A DNA stretch of 64,000 nt, taken from the NCBI RefSeq assembly GCF_009711415.1, contig NZ_SMLZ01000099.1:16138-80137 (forward strand). The letters are read 5' to 3'. This DNA comes from Roseibium denhamense (GTDB lineage Bacteria > Pseudomonadota > Alphaproteobacteria > Rhizobiales > Stappiaceae). Position 1 is the stretch's first letter. Every line of letters starts with the position of its first letter. Position numbers and translations under genes: made by a program. Of the stretch, positions 51,221 to 61,064 are shown in pieces. The notes below the pieces were generated by a model that did not search any database, was not told where the DNA came from, and saw nothing but the letters and a program-made list of their open reading frames with translations.

Positions 51221-52084
51221 TCAGGCGATCTCGATGTCGAGACCGAGGTCGAGCACCGGTGCGGAATGGGTGATCCAACCACTTGAAATCAAGTCGACAC
51301 CGGTCTCCGCAACCGCTTTTACCGTATCCAGTTCAATCCCGCCGGACGCCTCAAGAAGAACCGTCCCGCCTCCGATTGCCACCGCCTCTTTCAGAATGTC
51401 CGGCGGCATGTTGTCGAGCATGATCACGTCCGGGCCGGCCGATAGGGCTTCCTTCAGCTGATGGAGCGTGTCGACCTCGACTTCGATCTTCACCAGATGC
51501 CCGGCAAACTTCTTGGCAGCCGTGACAGCTTCCACAACACCACCTGCCACCGCGATGTGGTTGTCCTTGATCAGGATCGCATCATCAAGCCCGAACCGGT
51601 GATTGGAGCCGCCGCCGCAGCGGACTGCATATTTTTCAAAAGCTCTCAAACCCGGTGTTGTCTTGCGTGTGCAGACGATGTCGGCCTTGGTATGGGCGAT
51701 CAGGTCCGCGAACCGGGCCGTTGCCGTCGCGATCCCAGACAAATGGCCGAGAAAATTCAACGCGACACGTTCCGCCGACAGGAGCGCCCGTGCAGGCCCC
51801 TCAATCCGGGCGACGACATCCTTTTCCGCAAGCCGGCTCCCGTCTGTCATCACGGGCTCAAACCGCAATTCCTTGTCTGTTTGCCGGAAAGCGCTTTCAG
51901 CAAACGCGATACCGGCAAGACTGCCAGGCTTGCGGGCCGCGATGACAGCCGTTGCCCAGGCATTGGCAGGCAACGTCGCCTGACTGGTAATGTCACCGGC
52001 GCGGCCCAGGTCCTCAAGAAGCGCGGCCTTGACCGCATCGTCGATCATGAGCTGCGGCAGGCTCGGCACTAAACTGTCTGACAT
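51221..52084 (-). CDS. nadC: Quinolinate phosphoribosyltransferase (nicotinate-nucleotide pyrophosphorylase, decarboxylating)
   Basis: This 287-residue enzyme converts quinolinate and PRPP to nicotinate mononucleotide. Landmarks are ALLEDLGRAGDITS, TRKTTPGLRAFEKYAV, KIEVEVDTLHQL and LLEASGGIEL. ATG 52084 is used; a GTG at 52093 is the alternative. It is the last gene of the leftward nadABC cluster, beginning 18 bases after nadB. Confidence 0.95.
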   Translation of the reverse strand: MSDSLVPSLPQLMIDDAVKAALLEDLGRAGDITSQATLPANAWATAVIAARKPGSLAGIAFAESAFRQTDKELRFEPVMTDGSRLAEKDVVARIEGPARALLSAERVALNFLGHLSGIATATARFADLIAHTKADIVCTRKTTPGLRAFEKYAVRCGGGSNHRFGLDDAILIKDNHIAVAGGVVEAVTAAKKFAGHLVKIEVEVDTLHQLKEALSAGPDVIMLDNMPPDILKEAVAIGGGTVLLEASGGIELDTVKAVAETGVDLISSGWITHSAPVLDLGLDIEIA

Positions 52085-52102
52085 GTTCTGCACCTTATCG
52101 GG

Positions 52103-53704
52103 CTATGCCGTTTCCAGCAGGTCGGCGGTCAGGGCGTCCACTTCGCTCAGCTTAGTAAACGAACGCTTTTGCATGTCCGGCTTTTGGTTCGGGAAGTCGG
52201 TCCGGAAATGCCCCCCACGGCTCTCCTCGCGTTTCAGGGCGGCCGCCGCAACAACCTTCCCGGTCACCATCATGTTGCGGATCGACTCCCGCACGCAGAT
52301 GGTTTCGGCTTTTCCAATATCGGTAAGCGCCTGTTTCAATCCGGACGCCGTGCGCAGCACGCCGACGTTACTCGCAAGGGTCCGCCGCAGCACGGTGATG
52401 GCTTCGCGCTCATCGGTGTTGCGCTGGCTCGGCAGGCCTGGCGCGTCGTCCATTGTGTTCCAGTAAGCACTGCGCGGGGTCGGCATCAGACCCTGAATGT
52501 CTTCCGCGATCCGGGCGGCAAACACCACCGCCTCAAGGAGGGAATTGGACGCCAGACGGTTGGCCCCATGCGCCCCCGTGGAGGCGACTTCGCCCGCAGC
52601 CCAAAGATTGTCCAGAGAGGTCCGGCCATTGGCATCGGTCAACACGCCGCCCATGTGATAGTGCTCTGCGGGGGCAACGGGTAGAAGATCCGTCACCGGA
52701 TCAAGACCGGCGGCTTGGGCAGCTTTGAAAACAGTCGGGAAGTCGCGCTCGAACCGGCCGCCAATCGCCGTGCGGCAATCCAGAAACGCGCCGCGGCCTT
52801 CGGAAATTTCCTGAAAGATTGCCCGTGCAACCACGTCCCGCGGTGCAAGCTCCAGATCGGCATGTACGCCTTCCATGAAGCGGTCACCGGCCTTGTTGAC
52901 CAGAATGGCCCCTTCACCCCGCAAGGCTTCCGTGGCAAGCGGCGCCGGATCCTTGCCAAGATCGAGGGCGGTTGGGTGGAACTGGACGAATTCGGCATCA
53001 GCAATGACGGCCCCGGCCCGGGCCGCCATCGCAAGGCCATGGCCATTGGATTCGGCCGGGTTGGTCGTCAGGCCATAAAGGTGCCCGATCCCGCCGGATG
53101 CCAGCACCACCGCCTTTGCCGGGAAGGCAAGACGCTCCAGACCGCCGCGCTTGCGCGCCAGGACACCCGTCACATACCGGCCTTCGCCCAGGAAACTCTC
53201 GCCCATATAGCCTTCTACGAGCCGGATGGACGGCGTGTTGTGAACGGCGGTAAGCAATGCATCCATGATGGCCTTGCCGGCCATGTCGCCGCGCACACGC
53301 ACCACCCGGCTCTGGGAGTGCGCCGCCTCCCGGGACAGCTGAAGCCGGCCTTCCAGATCCTGGTCAAACGGAACCCCATAGGACAGAAGATCCCGGACCC
53401 GGTCATTGCCTTCGCCGGTCATCAGTTCGACGATCTTCGGCTCACAGATGCCGCAACCGGCCTTCAACGTATCGTCCCGGTGGGCTTCGATCGAATCCTT
53501 TTCGGAGATTGCAGCGGCGATGCCGCCCTGCGCCCAGGCGGACGATGCGCCCTGCCCGATCGGTGCATTTGAAATGACAGTAACCGGCCGGGGCGCCAGC
53601 TTGAGCGCGCAAAACAGCCCCGCAAGGCCGCCCCCCAGAATAACGACGTCATCAACATCCTTGCCCAGATAGGCAGGTGCAAAGTCCTCTACCGAGACGG
53701 TCAT
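52103..53704 (-). CDS. nadB: L-aspartate oxidase
   Basis: This 533-residue flavoprotein oxidises L-aspartate to iminoaspartate for NAD synthesis. Seen are the FAD motif ILGGGLAGLFCAL (about 22-34), ASSAWAQGGIAAA, the HxTxR-type substrate region (FHPTALDLG) and the RGEGAILVN segment. It lies 94 bases downstream of nadA. The stop precedes nadC by 18 bases. Confidence 0.95.
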   Translation of the reverse strand: MTVSVEDFAPAYLGKDVDDVVILGGGLAGLFCALKLAPRPVTVISNAPIGQGASSAWAQGGIAAAISEKDSIEAHRDDTLKAGCGICEPKIVELMTGEGNDRVRDLLSYGVPFDQDLEGRLQLSREAAHSQSRVVRVRGDMAGKAIMDALLTAVHNTPSIRLVEGYMGESFLGEGRYVTGVLARKRGGLERLAFPAKAVVLASGGIGHLYGLTTNPAESNGHGLAMAARAGAVIADAEFVQFHPTALDLGKDPAPLATEALRGEGAILVNKAGDRFMEGVHADLELAPRDVVARAIFQEISEGRGAFLDCRTAIGGRFERDFPTVFKAAQAAGLDPVTDLLPVAPAEHYHMGGVLTDANGRTSLDNLWAAGEVASTGAHGANRLASNSLLEAVVFAARIAEDIQGLMPTPRSAYWNTMDDAPGLPSQRNTDEREAITVLRRTLASNVGVLRTASGLKQALTDIGKAETICVRESIRNMMVTGKVVAAAALKREESRGGHFRTDFPNQKPDMQKRSFTKLSEVDALTADLLETA

Positions 53705-53798
53705 GGGAATAGTCCTGAAGCGTTGGGGAGTTCCCCGGAAACCTCCCCGGGCAATGCCCGGGAAGAAACACGTTGAGCGCGGTTTAGACCGTATTGGA

Positions 53799-54881
53799 TC
53801 AGATTTTCAAGTTGATCATGCGCTCGACCGCTGTGCGGGCCTTGGCGGCAATAGCCGGATCGACAACAACCTCTTCCTTCATGTCCAACAGGCTGTCGAG
53901 GATCTTGGTCAAAGTGATCCGCTTCATGTGCGGGCACAGGTTGCACGGCCGGATGTAGTTCACGCCCGGGGTTTCGCTGGCCACATTGTCGGCCATGGAG
54001 CACTCGGTGACCATCATCACCTTTTCCGGCCGCTTGGTCTTCACCCAGTCGATCATATGCGCTGTCGAGCCGGCAAAATCGGCCTCCGCGACAACTTCCG
54101 GCGGGCACTCAGGATGCGCGATGATCTTCACATCCGGTTCGATCCTGCGGTAATCGCGCAGCTCTTCTGCGGTGAAACGTTCGTGCACTTCGCAGGCACC
54201 GTCCCAGATCAAGACTTCCACATCAGTCTTGTTGCCCACATTAGCGGCAAGATACTTGTCCGGGATGAGGAACACCTTGTCGACGCCGAAACTCTCAACA
54301 ACCTGAAGCGCGTTGGAGGAGGTGCAGCAGATATCGCATTCTGCCTTCACGTCGGCGGATGTGTTCACATAGGTGATGATCGGAATACCGGGGTTCCGTT
54401 CCCGCAGGCCCCGTACGTCCGCACCGGTGATCGATTCGGCAAGCGAGCAGCCCGCACGCATGTCCGGAATCAGAACCGTTTTTTCCGGGCTGAGAATTTT
54501 GGATGTCTCGGCCATGAAGTGTACGCCGCACTGAACAATCACATCCGCATCGGTACGAGTCGCCTCGATGGCCAGCTGAAGGCTGTCACCGACGATATCC
54601 GCCACGCCGTGGTAGATGTCGGGCGTCATGTAGTTATGCGCGAGAATGACCGCATTGCGCTGCTTTTTCAGGGCGTTGATCGCATGGATTGTCGGGGCAA
54701 GCATGACCCACTCGATCTGCGGGATGAAGTGCTTCACCTTCTCGTAGATCGGAGCCGTTGCCTCTGCGACCTCTGCTGTGTAGCTGAGATCCGGGCGTGG
54801 CAGGCGGCCATAACGTTCAAGGGCCGACCTCTGGCCGTCAATCGGCTGGCCAACTGGAGCCGTGGCTTGGGCGATGGTCAT
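53799..54881 (-). CDS. nadA: Quinolinate synthase A
   Basis: This 360-residue [4Fe-4S] enzyme condenses iminoaspartate and dihydroxyacetone phosphate to quinolinate. The three cluster cysteines appear in [20 protein letters not shown] (one of the cysteines) and [20 protein letters not shown] is the conserved substrate segment. The ATG at 54881 has GGGAGG five bases upstream; the in-frame ATG at 54932 is rejected. A candidate NrtR operator lies 53-71 bases upstream. Confidence 0.96.
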   Translation of the reverse strand: MTIAQATAPVGQPIDGQRSALERYGRLPRPDLSYTAEVAEATAPIYEKVKHFIPQIEWVMLAPTIHAINALKKQRNAVILAHNYMTPDIYHGVADIVGDSLQLAIEATRTDADVIVQCGVHFMAETSKILSPEKTVLIPDMRAGCSLAESITGADVRGLRERNPGIPIITYVNTSADVKAECDICCTSSNALQVVESFGVDKVFLIPDKYLAANVGNKTDVEVLIWDGACEVHERFTAEELRDYRRIEPDVKIIAHPECPPEVVAEADFAGSTAHMIDWVKTKRPEKVMMVTECSMADNVASETPGVNYIRPCNLCPHMKRITLTKILDSLLDMKEEVVVDPAIAAKARTAVERMINLKI

Positions 54882-54933
54882 TTCGACCTCCCTGTTTTTG
54901 CGCTTGCCGCACCTTTTAGAGCAGCAGCTCACT

Positions 54934-54952
54934 TATACTCTATCTGAGCATA
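54934..54952. promoter_or_regulatory. Candidate NrtR operator upstream of nadA
   Basis: TATACTC (54934-54940), five-base spacer, GAGCATA (54946-54952): a 6-of-7 matched inverted pair. It lies 53 bases upstream of nadA's start codon, and an nrtR gene is 8 kb away. That NrtR binds TATACTC-like palindromes is my recollection of the family, not a match made here. Confidence 0.5.
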
Positions 54953-55140
54953 TCTGTGGCAAAAGAAAACGGGCCGTTAGCCCATGCACTTTTGCTCGTT
55001 CGGAGTTTATATACGCCTCCCTGGGAGCAAAATCCAATACTTTCCTGATTTTTCTTACGCCACCAAGAATTTCTAATAATAATCAACGGCCTACACAATG
55101 ACGCTTATTTGATGAAAGGGCCGCCCGGGATCGCCTCATT

Positions 55141-55175
55141 CATTCTTGTGCCTGATGGGTCGCATCACAAGAATG
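55141..55175. promoter_or_regulatory. Perfect 10-bp inverted repeat upstream of the MFS gene
   Basis: CATTCTTGTG (55141-55150), 15-base spacer, CACAAGAATG (55166-55175), 77 bases before the MFS start codon. A dimeric regulator could bind here, or the RNA could fold; neither is shown. Confidence 0.45.
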
Positions 55176-55251
55176 CGTTTCAGGATCCCCGCCTTCGGCG
55201 TTAATCTATCGCCAAGTCACGATTGGTGACACCTGCAAGGAATGGATTGCC

Positions 55252-56487
55252 ATGACACCCGCCGCACCGACCCAGCGTTCCGGCCCGAACATCCCGCTTG
55301 TGATTGCCTGCGGATGCGTGATTGCCCTCGTCTCCTTTGGACCGCGCTCGGCGATGGGCCTGTTGTTCCAGCCCATGACGGAAGCCCGTGACTGGAGCCG
55401 GGAACTGTTTGCGCTGGCAATTGCGATCCAGAACCTCATGTGGGGCCTCGGCCAGCCGTTCGCGGGCATGATGGCTGACCGCTATGGCACCTGGAAAACC
55501 ATGACCCTTGGCGCGCTCATGTATGCAGCCGGCCTTTTGATGATGGTGGATGCGCAGAGCGCCGTCGCCCTTCATGTTTCCGCCGGCGTTCTCGTCGGCC
55601 TGGGAATTGCCTTTTCGTCCTTCTCGCTGGTTTTGGCCGCATTCGGGCGTGCCGTGTCAGCCGAACAACGCTCGCTGGCTTTTGGAATTGGAACAGCGTC
55701 CGGATCGCTTGGCCAGTTTCTGTTCGCGCCGCTTGGCGGGACGCTGATCGAACATATCGGCTGGCAACAAACCCTCATCGTTTTTGCGGGCATCATCGCC
55801 ATCATTCCGCTGCTTGCGATCGCGCTGCGCGGGAGAGCCGATGGCCCGTCAGCGGCCGCAATTGGCCCAGACCAGAACCTGTTTGCCGCGATGGCCGAAG
55901 CCTTCGGCACACGGGGCTTTATTCTGCTGACCATCGGGTTTTTCGTCTGTGGGTTCCACGTGGCTTTTATCACCGTTCACCTGCCCCCCTACATCGCTGA
56001 TCTTGGGCTCGACCCGTCCTGGGGCGCGACCGCGATTGCGCTGATCGGTCTGTGCAACATTGCCGGTTCTCTGGCCGCTGGTTACATTGGCGGGCGGTAT
56101 TCGAAACCGATTTTCCTTTCCCTGATCTATCTGGCGCGCGCAGTCGCGATCTTCATCTTCATCATGGTGCCGGTCAGCCCGGCTACAGTCCTGATCTTCT
56201 CCGGCGTGATGGGGCTCTTGTGGCTGTCGACCGTTCCGCCGACATCCGGGCTTGTCGCGGTCATGTTCGGCCCGCGCTACATGGCAACGCTTTTCGGGTT
56301 CGTGTTCCTGTCCCACCAGATCGGATCCTTCCTCGGCGTTTGGCTTGGCGGCAAGCTTTACGATGAGACCGGCTCTTATGACGCGATCTGGTGGATGGGG
56401 ATTGCCCTTGGCATTGCCGCGGCCATCATTCACTGGCCGATCCAGGAAAAACCGGTCGCACGCCTCAGCCAACAGGCTGCGGAGTGA
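55252..56487 (+). CDS. MFS transporter
   Basis: This 411-residue inner-membrane permease has about twelve hydrophobic segments and the loop motif GMMADRYGTWKTMTLG after the second. The second-half loop reads GGRYSKPIFLSL. It belongs to the major facilitator superfamily in the oxalate/formate- or monocarboxylate-porter-like group; the substrate is not determined. The ATG is preceded by AAGGA at about ten bases. The leader contains a perfect inverted repeat. Confidence 0.9.
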   Translation: MTPAAPTQRSGPNIPLVIACGCVIALVSFGPRSAMGLLFQPMTEARDWSRELFALAIAIQNLMWGLGQPFAGMMADRYGTWKTMTLGALMYAAGLLMMVDAQSAVALHVSAGVLVGLGIAFSSFSLVLAAFGRAVSAEQRSLAFGIGTASGSLGQFLFAPLGGTLIEHIGWQQTLIVFAGIIAIIPLLAIALRGRADGPSAAAIGPDQNLFAAMAEAFGTRGFILLTIGFFVCGFHVAFITVHLPPYIADLGLDPSWGATAIALIGLCNIAGSLAAGYIGGRYSKPIFLSLIYLARAVAIFIFIMVPVSPATVLIFSGVMGLLWLSTVPPTSGLVAVMFGPRYMATLFGFVFLSHQIGSFLGVWLGGKLYDETGSYDAIWWMGIALGIAAAIIHWPIQEKPVARLSQQAAE

Positions 56488-56625
56488 TGCAAATTCCTTA
56501 GGTTCCTGGATTGACATAAGTTCTCAGGATTTTGCATAGTCCGCCGCAAGGGGTAGATGCGATGTCCCCGTGAGGCGTCAGCTTAAAGTTCGCGTTCATT
56601 CAATCCATGGATCTATGGAGAACGC

Positions 56626-57444
56626 ATGCCTGCGCCCAATCAAATCACTCCTGTGCAACTCAATCGGCTAATTGGAACACCCGAGTGTCCTGTACTCGTC
56701 GATGTCCGCATCGAAGAAGACTATCAGGAAGATCCCTTTCTGATCCCCGGATCTTTTCGCCATTCCCATCTGGATATTGATGGCCTTGTCAACAAAGTAA
56801 ATGGTCGAGATACTGTCGTGGTTTGCCAAAAAGGTAAGAAACTCAGCGAAGGTGTTTCCGCTTGGCTACGCCATGAACGCGTAGACGCTGAGGTGCTTCA
56901 GGGCGGGATCTACGGCTGGCGGGATGCCGAGCTTCCCTGGCTGGATTGCAAGCATCTACCAAAACCAGATCGGCAAGGAAGAACCGTCTGGGTCACAAGG
57001 CTCAGGCCGAAAATCGACAGGATCGCCTGCCCTTGGCTCATCCGACGCTTTATTGATCCATCCGCAGTCTTCTTGTTTGTTGCCAAGCCAGATGTTTTGG
57101 CGGTGGCCGAACGCTTTACAGCAGCCCCGTTCGATCTAGAGGACGTCTTCTGGTCTCACAGAGGTGAGAATTGCACTTTCGACACAATGATTGAAGAGTT
57201 TGGACTTGCTTTCGAGCCACTACTCCAATTGGCACGCATTGTCCGAGGAGCAGATACGCAGCGCCTGGATCTTGAACCGCAATGTGCGGGCCTACTTGCC
57301 GCGTCACTTGGGCTATCGCGGATGTACAAGGAAGATCTTGTCCAGTTGGACGCCGCGATGCCGATCTATGATGCCTTTTACCGTTGGTGTCGGGATGCCC
57401 AGAGCGAGACACACGAGTGGCCAGAGGCGAACGGTTCCAAATGA
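56626..57444 (+). CDS. chrB: Rhodanese-like domain fused to ChrB C-terminal domain (chromate resistance)
   Basis: This 272-residue protein has a rhodanese-like N-terminal domain (about 8-105; LVDVRIEEDYQE, VVVCQKGKKLSEG with active-site Cys67) and a ChrB C-terminal domain (about 115-270; TRLRPKIDRIACPWLIRRFIDP, RGENCTFDTMIEEFG). ChrB-type proteins regulate or support chromate resistance. The stop overlaps the start of chrA by four bases (ATGA), so the two are translationally coupled. The codon choice is looser than that of neighbours, hinting at transfer. Confidence 0.9.
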   Translation: MPAPNQITPVQLNRLIGTPECPVLVDVRIEEDYQEDPFLIPGSFRHSHLDIDGLVNKVNGRDTVVVCQKGKKLSEGVSAWLRHERVDAEVLQGGIYGWRDAELPWLDCKHLPKPDRQGRTVWVTRLRPKIDRIACPWLIRRFIDPSAVFLFVAKPDVLAVAERFTAAPFDLEDVFWSHRGENCTFDTMIEEFGLAFEPLLQLARIVRGADTQRLDLEPQCAGLLAASLGLSRMYKEDLVQLDAAMPIYDAFYRWCRDAQSETHEWPEANGSK

Positions 57445-58709
57445 CGTCGGAAAGTCCAAACATTACCGATGCCGCGAAAACCTGGCTGAAAATCGGATTT
57501 CTCTCCTTCGGCGGGCCAGCGGCCCAGATTGCCCTCATGCACAAGGTTCTGGTTGATGAGACCAAGTGGCTAACCGAGAAAACCTATCTGAATGCGCTCA
57601 GCTTCTGCATGCTCCTGCCCGGCCCGGAAGCGATGCAGTTGGCCGCCTGGTCCGGCTGGCGTTTGCACGGTGTGCTGGGCGGGCTGATCGCAGGTCTGAG
57701 CTTTATCCTCCCGGGCGCGTTCGTGGTGCTGGTGCTGGCCGCGCTTTATGCGGTATTTGGCACGACACCACTGGTGACCTCCCTCTTTTTGGGCATCAAG
57801 GCAGCGGTTATTGTTATCGTTCTGGAAGCCTTGATGAAGGTCGCAAAACGGGCGCTCAAACGGCAGGATCACTGGGTGCTGGCCGCGCTCGCCTTTGCGG
57901 CGATTTTCTTTTTCGGCCTGCCGTTTCCGGTGATCATCGTGATCGCAGCTACCTACGGCTATCTCACAACACGTGGCACGTATGAACCAGCAGGTGACGA
58001 GACCCGGGTTCCTTTGGCAAAGACCCTCAAAACCGCCGGGATCTGGCTCGCCTTGTGGCTTGTACCCCTTGGCGGCTTGTGGCTCTCCCTTGGCTCAGGG
58101 CATCTCATTGTCGAAATCGGTCTGCTCTTTTCAAAACTCGCCGTGGTCACATTCGGCGGCGCTTATGCGGTGTTGACCTACCTGAGCCAGGAAGTGGTCA
58201 TCAACCGGGCGTGGTTGACCCCCACGGAGATGATCGACGCGTTGGGTCTGGCTGAAACCACACCGGGGCCACTGATCCTTGTCACAGAGTTTGTTGCCTA
58301 TCTCGCCGGTGCCAAGGCGGGCGGTTTGGTCATGGGACTTGCGGCCGCGTTTGTCGGCCTTTGGATGACCTTCATACCCTGTTTCCTATGGGTTTTCACC
58401 GGAGCGCCCTATATCGACCGCCTCGATCGATCGCCGAGATTGAGCGGCGCTCTTGCGGGCATAACAGCCTCGGTCGTCGGTGTCATATTGAACCTTGGGG
58501 TCTGGTTTGCCTTGCACAGCCTCTTTGGCACAGTGACCCAGCAAACAACTGGGCCGCTTCAGCTTTGGGTTCCGGAGCTTGCAAGCTTTGACTGGCGTGC
58601 GCTCTTGCTTACCGTGCTCGCGGGTGTCTTGCTGCTGCGCTTCAAGATCGGGCTTTTTGGGCTGCTGGGCATCATGAGTCTCAGCGGCTGGGCGATCAGC
58701 CAGATTTGA
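57441..58709 (+). CDS. chrA: Chromate efflux transporter ChrA
   Basis: This 422-residue protein contains two CHR domains: the first (about 10-180) with FLSFGGPAAQIALMH and LPGPEAMQLAAW, the second (about 215-420) with KLAVVTFGGAYAVLTYL and ETTPGPLILVTEFVAY, giving the tandem two-domain ChrA architecture. It would export chromate from the cytoplasm. The ATG at 57441 lies inside the end of chrB (ATGA overlap); the longer frame from 57384 is rejected. Confidence 0.95.
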   Translation: MTSESPNITDAAKTWLKIGFLSFGGPAAQIALMHKVLVDETKWLTEKTYLNALSFCMLLPGPEAMQLAAWSGWRLHGVLGGLIAGLSFILPGAFVVLVLAALYAVFGTTPLVTSLFLGIKAAVIVIVLEALMKVAKRALKRQDHWVLAALAFAAIFFFGLPFPVIIVIAATYGYLTTRGTYEPAGDETRVPLAKTLKTAGIWLALWLVPLGGLWLSLGSGHLIVEIGLLFSKLAVVTFGGAYAVLTYLSQEVVINRAWLTPTEMIDALGLAETTPGPLILVTEFVAYLAGAKAGGLVMGLAAAFVGLWMTFIPCFLWVFTGAPYIDRLDRSPRLSGALAGITASVVGVILNLGVWFALHSLFGTVTQQTTGPLQLWVPELASFDWRALLLTVLAGVLLLRFKIGLFGLLGIMSLSGWAISQI

Positions 58710-58713
58710 ATAG

Positions 58714-58736
58714 AAAAAGGCGGCCGGGGCCGCCTT
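58714..58736 (-). terminator. Intrinsic terminator of glyS
   Basis: AAGGCGGC (58717-58724), loop CGGG, GCCGCCTT (58729-58736), with TTTTT on the minus strand. Confidence 0.8.
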
Positions 58737-58759
58737 AGCACTTTCCGCTGTTATTGTAT

Positions 58760-60847
58760 CTACCCGGCCACTTTGGAAAAATCTGCGACCACATGGGTAG
58801 CATCGCGGATTTCGGCGAGCAGCTGCAGGCGGCTCATTCGCAGCGCCGGATCATCGGCGTTCACAAGAATGTCCTCGAAGAACTTGTCGACCGGTGCCCG
58901 CAGTTTTGACAGAGCCGCCATGGCACCTTCGAAGTCTTCCCGGCTGACGGCTTCGGCAGCTTCCGCACGCGCGGTATCGATGCTCGCGGCCAGATCAATT
59001 TCCGCTTGCTCCATCAGGTGATCAGCATGCGGCTTGCCGGTGACCGGCTTGCCGTCCTTTTTCTCTTCTGCCTTCAGGATGTTGACCGCGCGCTTGTAGC
59101 CCGCAGCGAGATTGAGCCCGTCATCGGATGAGACGAAAGCCTGAAGCGCCTCGACCCGCTTGACCACCATCAATAGGTCGTCCTGGCCCTCAAGTGCAAA
59201 CACCGCATCGATGAGATCGTGGCGCATGCCTTCGTCCTTCAGATGGACCTTTAGGCGATCCGCAAAGAAGGAAAGAAGATCGGAGACGATTGCGCCGGTG
59301 TCACCCGCATCGGCAGTCTGCTTCTTCAAAGCGGATGCGGCGACTTCAGCAAGTCCCAACCGCAGATCATTTTCCAGAATAATCCGGATCACGCCCAGCG
59401 CGGCACGGCGCAGCGCATAAGGATCCTTGGAGCCGGTCGGCTTTTCGTCAATCGCCCAAAAGCCGGTGAGGAGGTCGAGCTTTTCCGCCAGTGCAACGCT
59501 TGCCGCAACCGGATCTGCCGGCACACGGTCTGACGGGCCTTGCGGCTTGTAGTGGTCTTCAATGGCCACAGCGACGGATGCATCCTCGCCCTGGGCTTCG
59601 GCATAATACCGGCCCATAAGACCCTGCAGTTCCGGGAACTCGAACACCATTTGCGACACAAGATCCGCCTTGGCAAGTTCCGCCGCACGCATGGCCTTTT
59701 CCGTGTCCGCCCCGACCTGTGGGGCCAGCTCGGCGGACAGCGCCATGAGCCGCTTAACCCGGTCGCCGACACTGCCGAGCTTTTCATGGAACTTGACGGT
59801 GTCGAGCTTCGGCAAGTTATCTGAAAGCTTGGTGTTCAGATCGGCTTCCCAGAAGAACCTGGCATCGGCCAGACGCGCGCGGATCACCTTCTCGTTGCCC
59901 GCGACGATCATCTTGCCGCCGTCTTCGGCAACAATGTTGGAGACCAGCACCAGCTTGTTGGCCAGCTTGCCGGAAACAGGGTCCTTCAACACAAAGCACT
60001 TCTGATTGACCTTGATGGTCAGCTGGATGGCTTCGTCCGGGATCGCTAGGAATCCCTCATCAAAGCTTCCTGTCAGCACGACCGGCCATTCGACAAGACC
60101 GGCAACCTCTTCCAGAAGTCCAGGATCCTCGACCAGTTCAAGGCCGAGCGCCAGCGCCCGGTCCTTGGCATCGTTGAGAATGATTTCCTTTCGCCGGTCA
60201 GTGTCCAGAACAACCTTGTGCTTTTCCAGATTGACCGCGTAGTCGTCAAAGCGGCGGACCGTAAATTCGGTGTCGGCCAGGAACCGGTGGCCGCGTGTCT
60301 TGTTACCTGCCTTGATGCCCTCGAACTCGAACGGGACGATGTCCGGTTCTTCCGTTTCGGGACCAAAGGTCGCGATAATGGAATGCAACGGGCGGATCCA
60401 GCGCGTTGGCGCACTGCCCCAGCGCATGGTAACCGGCCAGGGAAAGGCCTTCAAAAGGCCCGGCATGAAGTCTGCAATGATGTCGATGGCATTGCGGCCC
60501 GGCTTCTCAATCACGGCGATATAGAAGTCACCCTTTTTAGGGTCATTCTGGATTGTGGCTTCATCGATGGAGTTGAGCCCCGCCCCACGCAGAAAGCCCT
60601 CCACGGCCTTTTCGGGCGCACCAACGCGCGGGCCCTTGCGCTCCTCGCGTGTGGCGGCGGATCCGACCGGGACACCGGCCACATGAAGCGCCAGCCGGCG
60701 GGGCGTTGCGAAAGCCTTTGCGCCCTCATAGGGAAGACCCGCTTCGACCAATGCGTTTGTCACAAGGGATTTGAGGTCTTCGGCCGCCTTGCGCTGCATG
60801 CGGGCCGGAATCTCTTCGCTGAACAGCTCAAGCAGAAGATCGGGCAT
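58760..60847 (-). CDS. glyS: Glycine--tRNA ligase beta subunit
   Basis: This 695-residue protein begins [21 protein letters not shown], the conserved start of GlyS, and continues with the family's repeated helical and anticodon-binding regions. With GlyQ it forms the alpha2beta2 glycyl-tRNA synthetase. The partner glyQ is not directly upstream; the sequence there is a divergent EAL gene, so the subunit genes are separated or reversed here. ATG start at 60847. Confidence 0.97.
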   Translation of the reverse strand: MPDLLLELFSEEIPARMQRKAAEDLKSLVTNALVEAGLPYEGAKAFATPRRLALHVAGVPVGSAATREERKGPRVGAPEKAVEGFLRGAGLNSIDEATIQNDPKKGDFYIAVIEKPGRNAIDIIADFMPGLLKAFPWPVTMRWGSAPTRWIRPLHSIIATFGPETEEPDIVPFEFEGIKAGNKTRGHRFLADTEFTVRRFDDYAVNLEKHKVVLDTDRRKEIILNDAKDRALALGLELVEDPGLLEEVAGLVEWPVVLTGSFDEGFLAIPDEAIQLTIKVNQKCFVLKDPVSGKLANKLVLVSNIVAEDGGKMIVAGNEKVIRARLADARFFWEADLNTKLSDNLPKLDTVKFHEKLGSVGDRVKRLMALSAELAPQVGADTEKAMRAAELAKADLVSQMVFEFPELQGLMGRYYAEAQGEDASVAVAIEDHYKPQGPSDRVPADPVAASVALAEKLDLLTGFWAIDEKPTGSKDPYALRRAALGVIRIILENDLRLGLAEVAASALKKQTADAGDTGAIVSDLLSFFADRLKVHLKDEGMRHDLIDAVFALEGQDDLLMVVKRVEALQAFVSSDDGLNLAAGYKRAVNILKAEEKKDGKPVTGKPHADHLMEQAEIDLAASIDTARAEAAEAVSREDFEGAMAALSKLRAPVDKFFEDILVNADDPALRMSRLQLLAEIRDATHVVADFSKVAG

Positions 60848-61064
60848 GGACTTTCAAGCCTTTAGGTTTTGGGTAGGTCACCACCGGAAATTCGATGGCG
60901 TCCGTTACCAAGTCCCTGCCAGCTTGTCACCCCTAAACCTGGGTGCGTGTTGGCGCAAACGGTCATGAATTTGGCACAATGCGCTCTGTCCGTTTCACTA
61001 TTCTTCAAGAAATACATGCGAACAATTTACGTGTTTTTGCTGAAGCGTATTCAGGGCGAAGTTT

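Larger units (their letters stand above)
54882..55251. other. Divergent intergenic region, nadA-MFS
   Basis: Contains the candidate NrtR operator (54934-54952) close to nadA and a perfect 10-bp inverted repeat (55141-55175) closer to the MFS gene. AT-rich between 54960 and 55120. No gene is seen. Confidence 0.5.

Noticed and set aside
60970..60990. Sigma-54-like promoter (TTGGCAC...)
   Set aside because: The -12 element is missing at the correct spacing.
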